DNA from: Halobacteriales archaeon QS_1_69_70
Lineage (GTDB): Archaea; Halobacteriota; Halobacteria; Halobacteriales; Haloarculaceae
Direction of reading: 5' to 3'
Assembly: GCA_003021005.1 (NCBI GenBank)
Contig: PXRI01000039.1
Location: forward strand, 1 to 57,295
Length of the DNA stretch: 57,295 bases
The position numbers and the translations under genes are program-made. Position 1 is the first letter of the stretch. Every line of letters begins with the position of its first letter. Positions 8,870-17,817 of the stretch are shown here, in pieces. The notes beneath the pieces were generated by a model. It was not told where the DNA came from. It saw only the letters and a list, made by a program, of their open reading frames with translations, and searched no databases.

Positions 8870-9094
8870 ATGAACCCGATGGCGGCGCAGTTCTCCGGGG
8901 ATATCTTCGGCGCCGCGTTAGCGCTCGCCCTGGTGACGGGCGGGCTGCTTCTCATCGGGGCGCTGGTCTCCTTTGCGGTATTCGCCTACCGCTCCGTCAA
9001 GGGCGACGGCATGCGGGACCCACAGGAGGTCGTCCCGGAGACCGAGGAGGGGGTCTCGAAGGGCGATGCCGACGACGAGTGGGATTACTACTGA
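8870..9094 (+). CDS. Small single-pass membrane protein, 74 aa
   Basis: The protein has one long hydrophobic segment (residues 10-43, ALALALVTGGLLLIGALVSF) followed by a polar acidic tail ending DADDEWDYY, so an N-terminal membrane anchor with a cytoplasmic tail is likely. The start could also be the ATG at 8866 in another frame, but only the 8870 frame gives this composition. The T-rich element at 8841-8845 sits about 27 nt upstream and may serve as its TATA region. Function unknown. Confidence 0.65.
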   Translation: MNPMAAQFSGDIFGAALALALVTGGLLLIGALVSFAVFAYRSVKGDGMRDPQEVVPETEEGVSKGDADDEWDYY

Positions 9095-9367
9095 TACTGC
9101 CGGAGCTAACGCCGTGAATCGCAGTGCCGTCTCACATCACGGTAGCCCGGCTTCGTGGAGCGATACCGATTCAGATGTTCACCGAGGGGCGTCCGGCAGT
9201 ATGCGCCGGCTGACCGGTTGGACGGCACCGCCGGCACGGATACCGGCCGGCAGCCACCGACCCGGGGCCGCCACGCCAAGACGCCCGGACCACCCGGTCG
9301 TGGCGTACCCGAGGCGGCGGTGCGCCGTCCGCGCTGTTTATCGTATTCGAGCCAATAGCGTGCCGTA
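9095..9367 (+). other. Intergenic spacer without a recognisable gene
   Basis: I see no supported coding frame here. The end contains a TATA-like TTTATCGTA at 9337-9345, about 27 nt before the GTG at 9368. Confidence 0.4.
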
Positions 9368-9781
9368 GTGCTTGATACGTTGAAGAAGTGCGCCATGTTC
9401 GTCTTGGACCCGCCCTGGACGAAGGATGGCCCGGAGACGTTCACCATGGCCGTCCCGGAGGCCCACACGACGTTCAAGCGAGGGGGCGTCGGCTGGCCGC
9501 AGCGGCCGCCGGCGGTGGTGCGCTGTCCCGGCTGTTCCAGCTCCTTTACCCACGAGTTCGCGAACGACTTCATCGACTGCCCCGACTGTCACCGCGAGTA
9601 CGCCCCTGACAAGTTCGCGGATCTGGACCTCGTGAGTCTGGTCTGTCCCCACTGCACGCGGAAACTCGACCACGGCATCCGGCATCCGGGAATGATGGAC
9701 GTCCCCGAGTACGCCTCCTGTACGGAGTGCCAGTACCACTGGGAGTACCAGCACGACTACGAGTCGGCCACTCGCTCGTGA
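9368..9781 (+). CDS. Small zinc-ribbon protein
   Basis: The 137-residue product has three cysteine pairs: CPGCSSSF, CPDCHREY and CPHCTRKL, plus CTECQYHW near the end, so it probably binds two zinc ions as rubredoxin-like knuckles. It has no DNA-binding or catalytic domain I can name. The GTG at 9368 is favoured by a TATA box at 9337-9345; an ATG at 9395 (MFVLDPPWTKD) is the alternative and would give 128 residues. It lies within a run of small genes. Role unknown, possibly nucleic-acid or protein binding. Confidence 0.7.
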   Translation: MLDTLKKCAMFVLDPPWTKDGPETFTMAVPEAHTTFKRGGVGWPQRPPAVVRCPGCSSSFTHEFANDFIDCPDCHREYAPDKFADLDLVSLVCPHCTRKLDHGIRHPGMMDVPEYASCTECQYHWEYQHDYESATRS

Positions 9782-9835
9782 CGTGCCCGGGTCCGGGGCG
9801 GACTGCTTTTCTCCGTTCGACCCCGAGTATAGTCG

Positions 9836-10120
9836 ATGGCCGACACCAGCCGTTCGCCCGGCCCGATCGCTGAACGGGCCTTCGAGAGCGGGTTCAAAGC
9901 GGCGATAATCGGCGGTCTCGTCGGCATCGGAACCCTGTACTGGATCGATGTGCTCTCTACGGCCAACGGTCTCCACACGACGCTCACGGTCTTGCTCTTC
10001 CCGGTGTATCTCATCTTCGCGGCGACGGCGCTCGGCGTCTGGCTGGGTTTCGCCACCGACGGGAGCGACCTGCACCGCGTGACCCGGGAGGTCGACGGCG
10101 AGTCGGAGGGCTCCGGCTGA
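9836..10120 (+). CDS. Small membrane protein, 94 aa
   Basis: Two hydrophobic helices are visible (AAIIGGLVGIGTLYWIDVL and TVLLFPVYLIFAATALGVWL) between a short polar N-terminus and an acidic tail. It follows the zinc-ribbon gene by 54 nt on the same strand. The family is not recognised. Base composition matches the neighbours. Confidence 0.65.
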   Translation: MADTSRSPGPIAERAFESGFKAAIIGGLVGIGTLYWIDVLSTANGLHTTLTVLLFPVYLIFAATALGVWLGFATDGSDLHRVTREVDGESEGSG

Positions 10121-10167
10121 CCGGCCCGGACGAACGGCCCGCGGCCGGTTTACGGTCGAGGATAACG

Positions 10168-10172
10168 AAAAA
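10168..10172 (-). terminator. T-tract terminator after BCCT transporter 1
   Basis: The + strand reads AAAAA, so the minus strand has T5 about 30 nt after the transporter stop codon. Archaeal intrinsic termination needs only such a tract. Confidence 0.5.
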
Positions 10173-10201
10173 GTGACGGCGACGAACCGCGAGTTGGACC
10201 G

Positions 10202-12040
10202 CTAGTCGCCGGGTTCCTCCTCCCCGGCGGTGATGTCAGTGACCACCTCCCCACCGGTGCGGTCGATGACGATCTCGCCCTCCTCGGCCATCTCCTCGAC
10301 ACGGTCCTGGAACGCCTGGGATTCCAGCACCTCGTACTCCGTCCCTAAGCCCTTCCAGATGGCGTACATCATGAATACGAGGATGAACGCGAACGGGAGG
10401 CCGGTCGATATCGCTGCGGCCTGGAGTGCTTCGAGGCCGGCCTGAGGGTTCTCCGGCGTTGCGCCGGCGACGAGCAGCGTCGCGGCCACGATGCCCTCGG
10501 TGATCGCCCAGAAGACGCGCATCGCGACCGGGGCGTCGTGCTTGCCGCCGGACGTCAGGTGGTCGATGACGAGCGACCCCGAGTCGGACGACGTGATGAA
10601 GAACGTAGAGACGAGCAGTACCGACAGCAACGACAGGATTATCGTCCCGGGTAGCGTGTCGAGCATCGCGAAGAGCGCGACAGCCCTCGGCACATCGACG
10701 CCCTCGGCGAACATCGCGGCGCTCACAGCGCCGCTGCCCAATTCGATACTGAGGGCGCTCCCACCGAGTGCAGCGAACCACAGGACGGAGAACAGCACTG
10801 GCAGGATGAGCACGCCACTGATGAACTCCCGGACGGTTCGGCCCTTCGAAATCCGGGCGATGAACATTCCGACGAACGGCGACCAAGCGATCCACCAGGC
10901 CCAGTAGAACACCGTCCAGTCGACGAGGAAAGCACCTTCACCGTCGCCTCCGGGCCCGTAGTACGGCGACCCGGCGAAGTAGGGGTCGTAGACTGCCCCG
11001 GAGAAAAAGGCCAGGTCGAAGAAATTCGAGAAGTACTGGCCCAACCCTTGTGGGATCATTCCGAAGACGAAGAGCGTCGGACCGAGCACGATGACCGTCC
11101 CGAGAAGCGTGAACATCAACAGCAGGTTCAGGTTGCTGAGCCGCCGGACACCACCGTCGAGTCCTGCCGCGACTGAAACCACCGCGACAGCGGTCACGCC
11201 GGCGATGATGCCGACCTGTACGAGTGTCCCATTCGGTATCGCAGGGAACGCCCCGACGTTATTGCCGATGAAGTTGAGTCCGGCGTTTATCTGGAGAGCT
11301 CCAAGTCCGAGCGAGGTAGTCAAGCCGAACAGGGTCGCGAACACCGTCAGAATGTCGATGATGTGGCCGGGCCACCCGTAAATGCGTTCGCCCAAGACCG
11401 GCCAGAAGATCGAACGGAAGGTGAGCGGCAGGCCGCGATTGAATGAGAAGAACGCCAACGACAATCCAACGAGCGCGTATATTGCCCAGGGATGGAATCC
11501 CCAGTGGTACAGGGAGACGGCCATCGCCACCTGGGCGGCCTCCGGGGTCGCGCTTTCGGCACCCAGGTGCGGGTCGAAGAAGTGCCAGACCGGTTCGGCG
11601 ACGCCGAAGAACATGAGGCCGATCCCCATGCCGGCGCTGAACAGCATCGCGACCCACGAGATGTCGCTGAACTCCTTGTCGGCGTCGACACCGCCGAGCC
11701 TGATATTGCCGTACTTGCTCAACGCGAGATAGATCATGAAGATGATGAAGACGTTCACCACGAGGATGAAGAACCAGCCGAACACGTTCGAAATACCCTT
11801 ACGGACGTTGCTGTATAGCTCGGTGGCCTGGTCCGGGAACGCCAGGGACAACGCGATGAACGCGAGTATAACGACCGCGGATATCGAAAATACTTGCGGA
11901 TGCACGTCCAGAACACGCGTGCTGCCGATACTGAACTGCTTGTTCGTATCACCGGGTTCGCGGTCGGTCTCGGCGTGGAAGAGTTCGACCTGGAGGCCCT
12001 CACCCCCGAGGCCATCGGGGTCGTCGCCGCTGTCACTCAT
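10202..12040 (-). CDS. BCCT-family transporter 1, probable Na+-coupled glycine betaine carrier
   Basis: This 612-residue, 12-helix secondary transporter imports quaternary ammonium compounds. The third helix has FSAGMGIGLMFFG, the glycine stretch of Na+-coupled betaine carriers of the BetP type. TVFYWAWWIAWSPFVG followed by MFIARISKGRTVRE carries the tryptophans of the betaine aromatic box. N- and C-terminal tails are long and acidic. In a halophile it may serve osmoprotection; here it may also supply betaine for demethylation by the dehydrogenase-ETF operon. Codon use is somewhat less GC-rich than in adjacent enzymes. No TATA box stands at -27 of the ATG, so a leader of roughly 115 nt from an element near 12182-12189 is likely. 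Confidence 0.92.
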   Translation of the reverse strand: MSDSGDDPDGLGGEGLQVELFHAETDREPGDTNKQFSIGSTRVLDVHPQVFSISAVVILAFIALSLAFPDQATELYSNVRKGISNVFGWFFILVVNVFIIFMIYLALSKYGNIRLGGVDADKEFSDISWVAMLFSAGMGIGLMFFGVAEPVWHFFDPHLGAESATPEAAQVAMAVSLYHWGFHPWAIYALVGLSLAFFSFNRGLPLTFRSIFWPVLGERIYGWPGHIIDILTVFATLFGLTTSLGLGALQINAGLNFIGNNVGAFPAIPNGTLVQVGIIAGVTAVAVVSVAAGLDGGVRRLSNLNLLLMFTLLGTVIVLGPTLFVFGMIPQGLGQYFSNFFDLAFFSGAVYDPYFAGSPYYGPGGDGEGAFLVDWTVFYWAWWIAWSPFVGMFIARISKGRTVREFISGVLILPVLFSVLWFAALGGSALSIELGSGAVSAAMFAEGVDVPRAVALFAMLDTLPGTIILSLLSVLLVSTFFITSSDSGSLVIDHLTSGGKHDAPVAMRVFWAITEGIVAATLLVAGATPENPQAGLEALQAAAISTGLPFAFILVFMMYAIWKGLGTEYEVLESQAFQDRVEEMAEEGEIVIDRTGGEVVTDITAGEEEPGD

Positions 12041-12412
12041 TCGGTGCTCCCTCCGTTCCCGTAACGAGTCGCAATCTTCCGGTCATGGTTTCTGAGGTGT
12101 CCGTTTGGTTGAGCCCCGGGGACGGGACACGATTCCATCGACCATACCGCGCTATTGCCACTTCAGTATGCCTACCGATACCATAAAACAGGGCAACTTC
12201 AGTGCTTCGCCACCCATTGGATATCCAATAACTGTTGTTTCGCAAATAATCCGGCTGAATGATCCCGCTGTCTCCGGAAATGCACCGCTGGTCCGGTCTC
12301 GACGAGTTCCGCACCCGCGGCGGCCCGTCCGGTCCGAATCGAGTCCCGGGCTGTTCCGATCGACCCCGACCGGCGACCAGTCTTCCGACCGCCGCAGGAG
12401 AACGGCACGCTC
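12041..12412. promoter_or_regulatory. Upstream region of BCCT 1 with a 14-bp perfect palindrome
   Basis: The region is AT-richer than its surroundings and has no gene I can support. ATTGGATATCCAAT at 12216-12229 is a perfect palindrome. On the minus strand it lies about 30 nt upstream of a TATA-like ttttatgg (12182-12189), a position suited to a regulator binding next to the promoter. A short direct repeat around ACTTCAGT occurs near 12158 and 12196. An osmolarity- or substrate-responsive operator is an inference. Confidence 0.45.
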
Positions 12413-12706
12413 TCAGGGCCAGAGAAACAGCCTGCCCAGCCGATGGGGGGTCGCGAGGAACGAAAGGAGGATGGCGAGGAGCGAACAGAGGAAAGCGAGG
12501 GCGGCCAGCCGGATCAGCAGGAGCCGGTAGACGGGACTGAGCATGACGCCTGTCATCAGGACGACGACGGCGAGGAGCAGACTTAGCGCCACCCGGAGCC
12601 CCTTCGACTTCGGGTTGTAGTTACACGCCGGACAGCTGACTCGCCCGCGGTCGACATCGGTTCCACACCGTTTGCAGCGGGGTGTCCCGCCGATGGTCGG
12701 TATCAT
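12413..12706 (-). CDS. Zinc-ribbon membrane protein, 97 aa
   Basis: The N-terminus reads MIPTIGGTPRCKRCGTDVDR and is followed by CPAC, giving a four-cysteine zinc ribbon of the 'zinc-ribbon_2' style. Two hydrophobic helices follow (VALSLLLAVVVLMTGVML and LALAFLCSLLAILLSFLA). The frame is open back to 12853, but the ATG at 12706 gives a clean zinc-ribbon start. Function unknown; such proteins are common in haloarchaea. Confidence 0.65.
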   Translation of the reverse strand: MIPTIGGTPRCKRCGTDVDRGRVSCPACNYNPKSKGLRVALSLLLAVVVLMTGVMLSPVYRLLLIRLAALAFLCSLLAILLSFLATPHRLGRLFLWP

Positions 12707-12882
12707 GCTCGCCCGGACTCGGGATGGCCAAAGGTTCGGAGGTCCATGTAAAGCTCTTGCCCCGCATAGTATCGTTCCGGGCCAGCGACTATATGGCGTT
12801 CGAACCCCGGCCCGAACCATCGGCTCGGGACGGGCCGGCGCGAAGAGATCCACGGCGACGGCGCTGGTCGCTAACTAGCGGC

Positions 12883-13062
12883 TCACGCGTCGTCCTGGCG
12901 CCGCCGGACGACCGCGCGAAGCGGCCCGCGGCGCCGGAAGAGCGCCGCGAGCGCGCGCTCGAAGCGGCCGGGCTCGCGAGACAACGACGGCATGCCGGGC
13001 AGGTAGTTCACGAGTTCGGCCTGCGATTCGTCCTCCGTGCGATCCGGACTACGCTCCGTCAT
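12883..13062 (-). CDS. Small basic-ended protein, 59 aa
   Basis: The ATG at 13062 opens 59 codons beginning MTERSPDRTEDESQAELVNY, with an acidic first half and an arginine-rich second half, ending QDDA. A minus-strand AT-rich element (cctaaatc) lies at about 13087-13094, some 26 nt upstream, which fits a leaderless promoter and is the main support. No family recognised. GC-rich noise remains possible. Confidence 0.45.
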   Translation of the reverse strand: MTERSPDRTEDESQAELVNYLPGMPSLSREPGRFERALAALFRRRGPLRAVVRRRQDDA

Positions 13063-13234
13063 ACACGAACAAACGCCCCCGGGTGATTTAGGGATTTCGA
13101 AACTATCCTTTCAGAAAGCGATAGTATAATTTGGCATTGTGGGACATCCTCACGGTCCCGGGGTACATGATGATAGTCCGGGGGGCGGACTCCCCGGTAA
13201 CCTTTTCGACAGGCTGGCCGTCCGTGCTTCCACG

Positions 13235-13600
13235 ATGGTCGACCTCCCGGGCCGGACCGAGCCGTCAGACGACGAGGTCCCCATCGACGGCGACGTCGCC
13301 GTAACCTGTGCCTTCCAGGACGGGTCCCTGTACGTCGGCGAGTCGGCACTCTACATCGATCGCGCCGGTCGGTCCCGGTTTGACGACAAATATATCGACT
13401 TCGCGGGGGTCCGGGACGTCACCTACGAGCGGCGACTCGTCATCAGCTACCTCCAGATCGAACAGGACGGCGTCGAGGCGGCCGAGGGAAGCCTGCTGTC
13501 GACGCCCGTCGACGAAAACACCCTCCACTTCGGCCGGGGCAAGCGTGACTGTGCCCGCCGGGCACGGGACGCGATACGGGACGGCGCTGGCGTGTGGTGA
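13235..13600 (+). CDS. Hypothetical protein with possible PH-like beta fold
   Basis: The 121-residue product has no membrane segment. Alternating hydrophobic strands (GSLYVGESALYIDRA, KYIDFAGVRDVTYE, RLVISYLQIE, ENTLHFG) followed by a C-terminal helix (RDCARRARDAIRDGAG) resemble a small bacterial PH-type domain, but this is pattern reading only. The ATG at 13235 is chosen because the upstream in-frame extension (from 13139) is low-complexity and crosses a TATA-like ccttttcg near 13201. Confidence 0.6.
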   Translation: MVDLPGRTEPSDDEVPIDGDVAVTCAFQDGSLYVGESALYIDRAGRSRFDDKYIDFAGVRDVTYERRLVISYLQIEQDGVEAAEGSLLSTPVDENTLHFGRGKRDCARRARDAIRDGAGVW

Positions 13601-13861
13601 CGTCGAGACGGATGCCCACACGACAGGTTCATCGACGCCCCGGGAAAGGGTTAATACCCTGAAGCTGGTCCAGGAACCGGGCGTCGTTTCCGGGATGGAG
13701 TTCACCATCGACTGACCCGTCGGACGCGACCCTCTGCTCGAACCTCGACCTATCAATTAGCCTATCGGTCCGGCACTCCCACCGGCCAGAAACACGTCCT
13801 CTCCGTGGCCTATCAGGTATGCTAACCTTCAATGCCTCGCTGTCGGATACACTCTGACAAG
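13601..13861. promoter_or_regulatory. Upstream region of formate-THF ligase
   Basis: No gene is seen. Two short repeats of cctatca occur near 13749 and 13808, and a TATA-like tatgctaac sits at 13818-13826, about 40 nt before the ATG at 13862, which would give a leader of roughly 15 nt. Confidence 0.35.
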
Positions 13862-15580
13862 ATGTCCTCTCCTGACGAGCCGATCCCGACCGACTACGAC
13901 ATCGCACAGTCGACCGAGATGGAGCCGATCTGGGAGTTGGTCGAGCCGTGGGGGCTCGGCCTCGAGGACCTCCAGTACTTCGGCGAGTACACCGCGAAGG
14001 TGAAACACCACGCCATCGAGCGGCTCCGCGAGCAGGCCGCCGACCGCGAGGGCAACCTCGTCCTGGTCACCGGGATGACCCCCACGCCGAAGGGCGAGGG
14101 AAAGACGGTCACGACCGTCGGCCTCGGTCAGACGCTCAACCACCTCGGCCAGGAGGCGATGATCGCCATCCGGGAGCCGTCGCTCGGCCCGGTGTTCGGC
14201 GTGAAGGGCGGCGCCGCCGGTGGCGGCCGCTCGCAGGTGCTGCCGATGGAGGACATCAACCTCCACTTCACGGGCGACCTCCACGCCCTGACCTCGGCGC
14301 ACAACCTCATCTCGGCGATGCTCGACGCCAAGATCACCAAGGACGAGGACCTCGCCGTCGAAGTCACCGACGTCCGGTGGCCCCGCGCCATCGACATGAA
14401 CGACCGGGCGCTCCGCCAGATGGTGGTCGGGCTGGGCGGGACGTTCGGCGGCACGCCCCGCGAGGACAGCTTTCTGTTGACCGCCGCCTCCGAACTGATG
14501 GCCGCGCTCTGTATGGCCGACGGCCTCGGCGACCTCAAGGGACGGATCGCCCGCATCATCGTTGCCTACGACGGCGACGGCGACCCCATCACCGTCGAGG
14601 ACATCGACGCGACCGGGCCCGCCACAATGTTGCTCCGTGACGCCATCAAGCCGAACGTCGTCCAGACCATCGAGGGGACCCCGGCGTTCGTCCACGGCGG
14701 CCCCTTCGCGAACATCGCCCACGGCACCAACTCGCTGATCGCCGACAAGGCCGCCTTCGGCATGGGCGACTACCTCGTGACCGAGGCCGGGTTCGGGTCG
14801 GACCTGGGCGCCGAGAAGTTCATGAACATCGTCTGCCGGCTCGGGGACATGACGCCGAACGCCGTCGTCCTGGTCGCGTCCGTCCGGGCGCTGAAGTACC
14901 ACGGCGAGGACATGTGGCCCGCCGACTTCGACGCCATCGACGAGGCCGGCGTCGACGCCGTCGAGCGCGGCTTCGAGAACCTCGACGCGCACGTCGCGAA
15001 CCTCCAGCAGTTCGGCGTCCCGGTCGTCGTCGCCGTGAACCGCTTCCCCGACGACACCGACGCAGAGATCCGGGCCGTCATCGAGCACTGCCGCGAGGAC
15101 CTCGGCGTCCGGGTCGCGGAGTCGGAGGTCTTCGAGAAGGGTAGCGAGGGCGGCGTCGACCTCGGCGAACACGTGATCGAGGCCGTCGCGGAGAGCGACG
15201 AGGCGGCCTTCGAGTACCTCTACGACGAGATCGACTCGATCCGGGCGAAGATCGAGACGGTCGCGACCGATATCTACGGCGCCGACGGCGTCAAGTTCAC
15301 CGGCGATGCGCTGGACGACATCGACCGCATGCAGGAACTCGGCTTCGACGACGTCCCGGTCTGTATGTCCAAGACGTTCCACTCGCTCAGCGACGACGCC
15401 GCCAGGAAGGGGGCGCCGACGGGCTGGGAACTCGAGATCAGCGAGGTCTACCCCTCCGCGGGCGCCGGCTTCCTGGTCGCGCTAACCGCCGATGCGCTCA
15501 CCATGCCCGGCCTGCCCGCCGATCCCGCGGCCGCCGACATGGACATCGACGAGGACGGCAACATCACTGGGCTGTTCTGA
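13862..15580 (+). CDS. fhs: Formate-tetrahydrofolate ligase
   Basis: Fhs joins formate and THF with ATP to make 10-formyl-THF; the reaction can run backward to yield ATP and formate. The 572-residue length fits the homotetrameric enzyme. The ATP loop TPTPKGEGKTVTTVGLGQ is at residues 73-90, and GVKGGAAGGGRSQVLPMED and INLHFTGDLHALTSAHNL are both family signatures. The ATG at 13862 is preferred over 13832 because it begins the acidic haloarchaeal N-terminus (MSSPDEPIPTDYDI). With FchA and formate dehydrogenase it could complete THF-carbon oxidation, or supply formyl-THF to PurNH. Confidence 0.96.
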   Translation: MSSPDEPIPTDYDIAQSTEMEPIWELVEPWGLGLEDLQYFGEYTAKVKHHAIERLREQAADREGNLVLVTGMTPTPKGEGKTVTTVGLGQTLNHLGQEAMIAIREPSLGPVFGVKGGAAGGGRSQVLPMEDINLHFTGDLHALTSAHNLISAMLDAKITKDEDLAVEVTDVRWPRAIDMNDRALRQMVVGLGGTFGGTPREDSFLLTAASELMAALCMADGLGDLKGRIARIIVAYDGDGDPITVEDIDATGPATMLLRDAIKPNVVQTIEGTPAFVHGGPFANIAHGTNSLIADKAAFGMGDYLVTEAGFGSDLGAEKFMNIVCRLGDMTPNAVVLVASVRALKYHGEDMWPADFDAIDEAGVDAVERGFENLDAHVANLQQFGVPVVVAVNRFPDDTDAEIRAVIEHCREDLGVRVAESEVFEKGSEGGVDLGEHVIEAVAESDEAAFEYLYDEIDSIRAKIETVATDIYGADGVKFTGDALDDIDRMQELGFDDVPVCMSKTFHSLSDDAARKGAPTGWELEISEVYPSAGAGFLVALTADALTMPGLPADPAAADMDIDEDGNITGLF

Positions 15581-15594
15581 GGGCCGAACCGGAG

Positions 15595-16966
15595 GTGTCT
15601 CCCGTCGACCCGGCGTCCCGGGAGGCGCTCGCCGCGGAGAGCCGCGGGACCGTCCTCGTCCCCGGGGACCCGGGGTACGACGCCGCGCGGTCGGTGTGGA
15701 ACGCGCGCGTCGACCGCCGTCCGGACGCCGTCCTCAGATGCCGCGGCGCCGCGGACGTCGCCGCCGGGGTGTCGTTCGCCCGCGACCGCGGGCTCGCCCT
15801 CGGCGTCAAGGGCGGCGGCCACCACGTCTCGGGGGCGGCCGTCCCCGACGGCGGCCTGCTCGTGGACCTCTCGCCGATGGACCGGGTCCGCGTCGACCCG
15901 GCCGAGCGGGTCGCCCGCGTCGGCCCGGGGGGCGACGTCGACCCCGAGACCCAGGCCCACGGGCTGGCCGTCCCGGGCGGCCAGGACCCGAACATCGGCG
16001 TCGGCGGCCTGACGCTCGGCGGCGGCGTCGGGTGGCTGAGCCGGCAACATGGCCTGACCTGCGACAACCTTCTCGCAGCGGACGTGGTGACGGCTGACGG
16101 CGACCTGCGCCGTGCCACCGAAACCGAGCTCCCGGACCTGTTCTGGGCGCTCCGCGGGGGCGGCGGCCAGTTCGGGGTCGTCACCGAGTTCACGTTCCGG
16201 CTGCACGAGGTCGGCCCGACGTTCCCCGCCGGGTCGCTCGTCTACCCGGCCGACCGGACGGCCGCCGTCGCCCGGTACTACCGCGAGTTCGTGGCCGAGG
16301 CGCCACGGGCCGCCCGGCCGCTGTTCGGCAGCATGATCCTGCCGGTCGCGTCGGCGTACCCCGAGTCGGTCCGGGGCGAGCGCGTCGCCATCATCATCGT
16401 CTGCTACGCCGGCCCGCCGGCGGCGGGCCGCCGCGCCCTCGAACCGCTTCGCGAGCGGGGCGACCCGGTGATGGACAGCCTCCGGCCGCGGCCTTACGTC
16501 GAGTTCCAGCGGGCCGGCGACAGCGAGGGCGCCCGCCGGACCGCCCTGCGGAGCCAGTACATGGAGCGGCTGGGCGAGGACGCGATCGGGACGATCGTCG
16601 CGGGCGTCGAGGACGCCCCCTCGGACGGCGCGACGGTGTTCGTCTCGCCGCGCGGCGGCGCGGAGACCGACCCGACGACGGACGCGACAGCGTACCCGCA
16701 CCGCTCGGACGCCCACCACTGCCTCGTCGAGGCCCGGTGGGACGACCCCCCAGCGCGACGCCGCCCACGACGCGTGGGTCCGGTCGCTCCAGTAGGCACT
16801 GCAGCCGTACGCTACCGGCGACGTGGCGCTGAACTTCCTCGCCGAAGACGAGCCGCCGGAACGCCGCAGGGCGGCCTACGGCGACAACTACGAGCGCCTC
16901 CTCGAGGTCAAACGGACCTGGGACCCGGCCGGCGTCTTCGGCGGCCCCGCTCCCGTCGAGCCCTGA
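15595..16966 (+). pseudogene. Broken FAD-binding (berberine-bridge-type) oxidoreductase
   Basis: The first 384 codons from the GTG at 15595 encode an FAD-linked oxidase with GVKGGGHHVSGA (the histidine that usually binds FAD), PNIGVGGLTLGGGVGWL and GLTCDNLLAADVVTADGDL. At the C run 16746-16751 the frame breaks: removing one C restores QRDAAHDAWVRSLQ, then a TAG at 16793-16795 interrupts it, and the expected C-terminal end (LNFLAEDEPPERRRAAYGDN, then YERLLEVKRTWDP) continues to TGA at 16966. So there are two independent lesions, a +1 frameshift and a nonsense codon. It starts 14 nt after fhs. A sequencing error could explain the C run but not both. Confidence 0.8.
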
Positions 16967-17072
16967 GACGCCCTACGTCGGGGCTGCCGTCTTTCACTGC
17001 GCTGTATGGACGCGAAGCCGTCCACCGCACGGTCCGCCGAGCTATCCGTCCGGTTTGCGGTCGACGGAGCGT

Positions 17073-17642
17073 TCAGTCCGTGTCGCGTTCGGCCCCGAGC
17101 ACCCACAGCCCCCGGTAGATGCCGACCAGGCCGCAGTCACACCGGTCGAGGAGTGTCTCGCAGGTCGCCAGGTACCGCTCGTAGTCCGCCGCGGACGGCG
17201 GGTCGGGGTAGGCAGCCTCGAGTTCATCTGCGGCATGAAGCACGCCCCACTCCCGGTGGCTCACGACGAGGTACGCCTCGGGCTGGATGAACTGGAGGAA
17301 CGCCGACCCCACCTCGACGCCGACGCCCGACAGCGCCGTCAGGTGCTCGAATTTCGCCGCCGCGCCGTCGGCGTCGACGGCGCCGGCGATGGCCATCTGG
17401 ACCGCCTCGTAGTCGTTCTCGCCGTAGGCGCCCTCCCTCGCGCGTCGCCTGTCGTCCGGGAACGCCCCGAGGAACCGCCGGTAGTACCACTGGACGACCC
17501 ACTCGGCGTCCCGCCAGCCGAAGTCGCCCTCGGCGAACGCTTTCGGCAGTAGCTCGAGGTGTTCCCGCTCGACGGCGGCCATCGGTTGCCGGTCGGGATA
17601 CGCCTCGACCGCCGCCTCGACCTTGGCAGTCTCAAGCCCCAT
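17073..17642 (-). CDS. Hypothetical protein, 189 aa
   Basis: The product is soluble, acidic and without a family I recognise. It has an aromatic-rich middle (WRDAEWVVQWYYRRFLGAFP) and a C-terminal part with three cysteines (CETLLDRCDCGLVGIYRG). The segment FEHLTALSGVGVEVGSAFLQ looks like a helix-hairpin-helix or DNA-glycosylase-like stretch, and the following hydrophobic strand ends in PEAYLVVSHREWG. The ATG at 17642 is used because the open frame beyond it enters the divergent promoter region of fdhA. It converges on the broken oxidoreductase gene. Confidence 0.6.
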   Translation of the reverse strand: MGLETAKVEAAVEAYPDRQPMAAVEREHLELLPKAFAEGDFGWRDAEWVVQWYYRRFLGAFPDDRRRAREGAYGENDYEAVQMAIAGAVDADGAAAKFEHLTALSGVGVEVGSAFLQFIQPEAYLVVSHREWGVLHAADELEAAYPDPPSAADYERYLATCETLLDRCDCGLVGIYRGLWVLGAERDTD

Positions 17643-17802
17643 ACATTGGCTCCGGGCGGCGCCGGTGAAATGGCCGACGGTCGACCGCGGCCTGTTCGAC
17701 GGCTGACCGGTCTGGTTTCGCGGCCGCGCCGCTCCCGACGCCGGCCCGGGAACAAGTTTCATGCCCGTCGACACCGACCGGTCTAGACGATGATTCACGA
17801 AC

Positions 17803-17807
17803 GGGAG
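17803..17807 (+). promoter_or_regulatory. Shine-Dalgarno site of fdhA
   Basis: GGAGG lies 10 nt before the ATG at 17818. Most genes here look leaderless, so a clear ribosome-binding site marks fdhA as a leadered transcript and supports this start. Confidence 0.6.
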
Positions 17808-17817
17808 GCAGACCCCC

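Noticed and set aside
12787..12812. cgttcgaacccc resembling a tRNA T-loop
   Set aside because: No acceptor, D or anticodon arms can be drawn around it.
16793..16795. TAG inside the FAD oxidoreductase as a possible pyrrolysine codon
   Set aside because: The family has no pyrrolysine, the gene also has a frameshift 42 bases earlier, and no pyrrolysine genes are seen.
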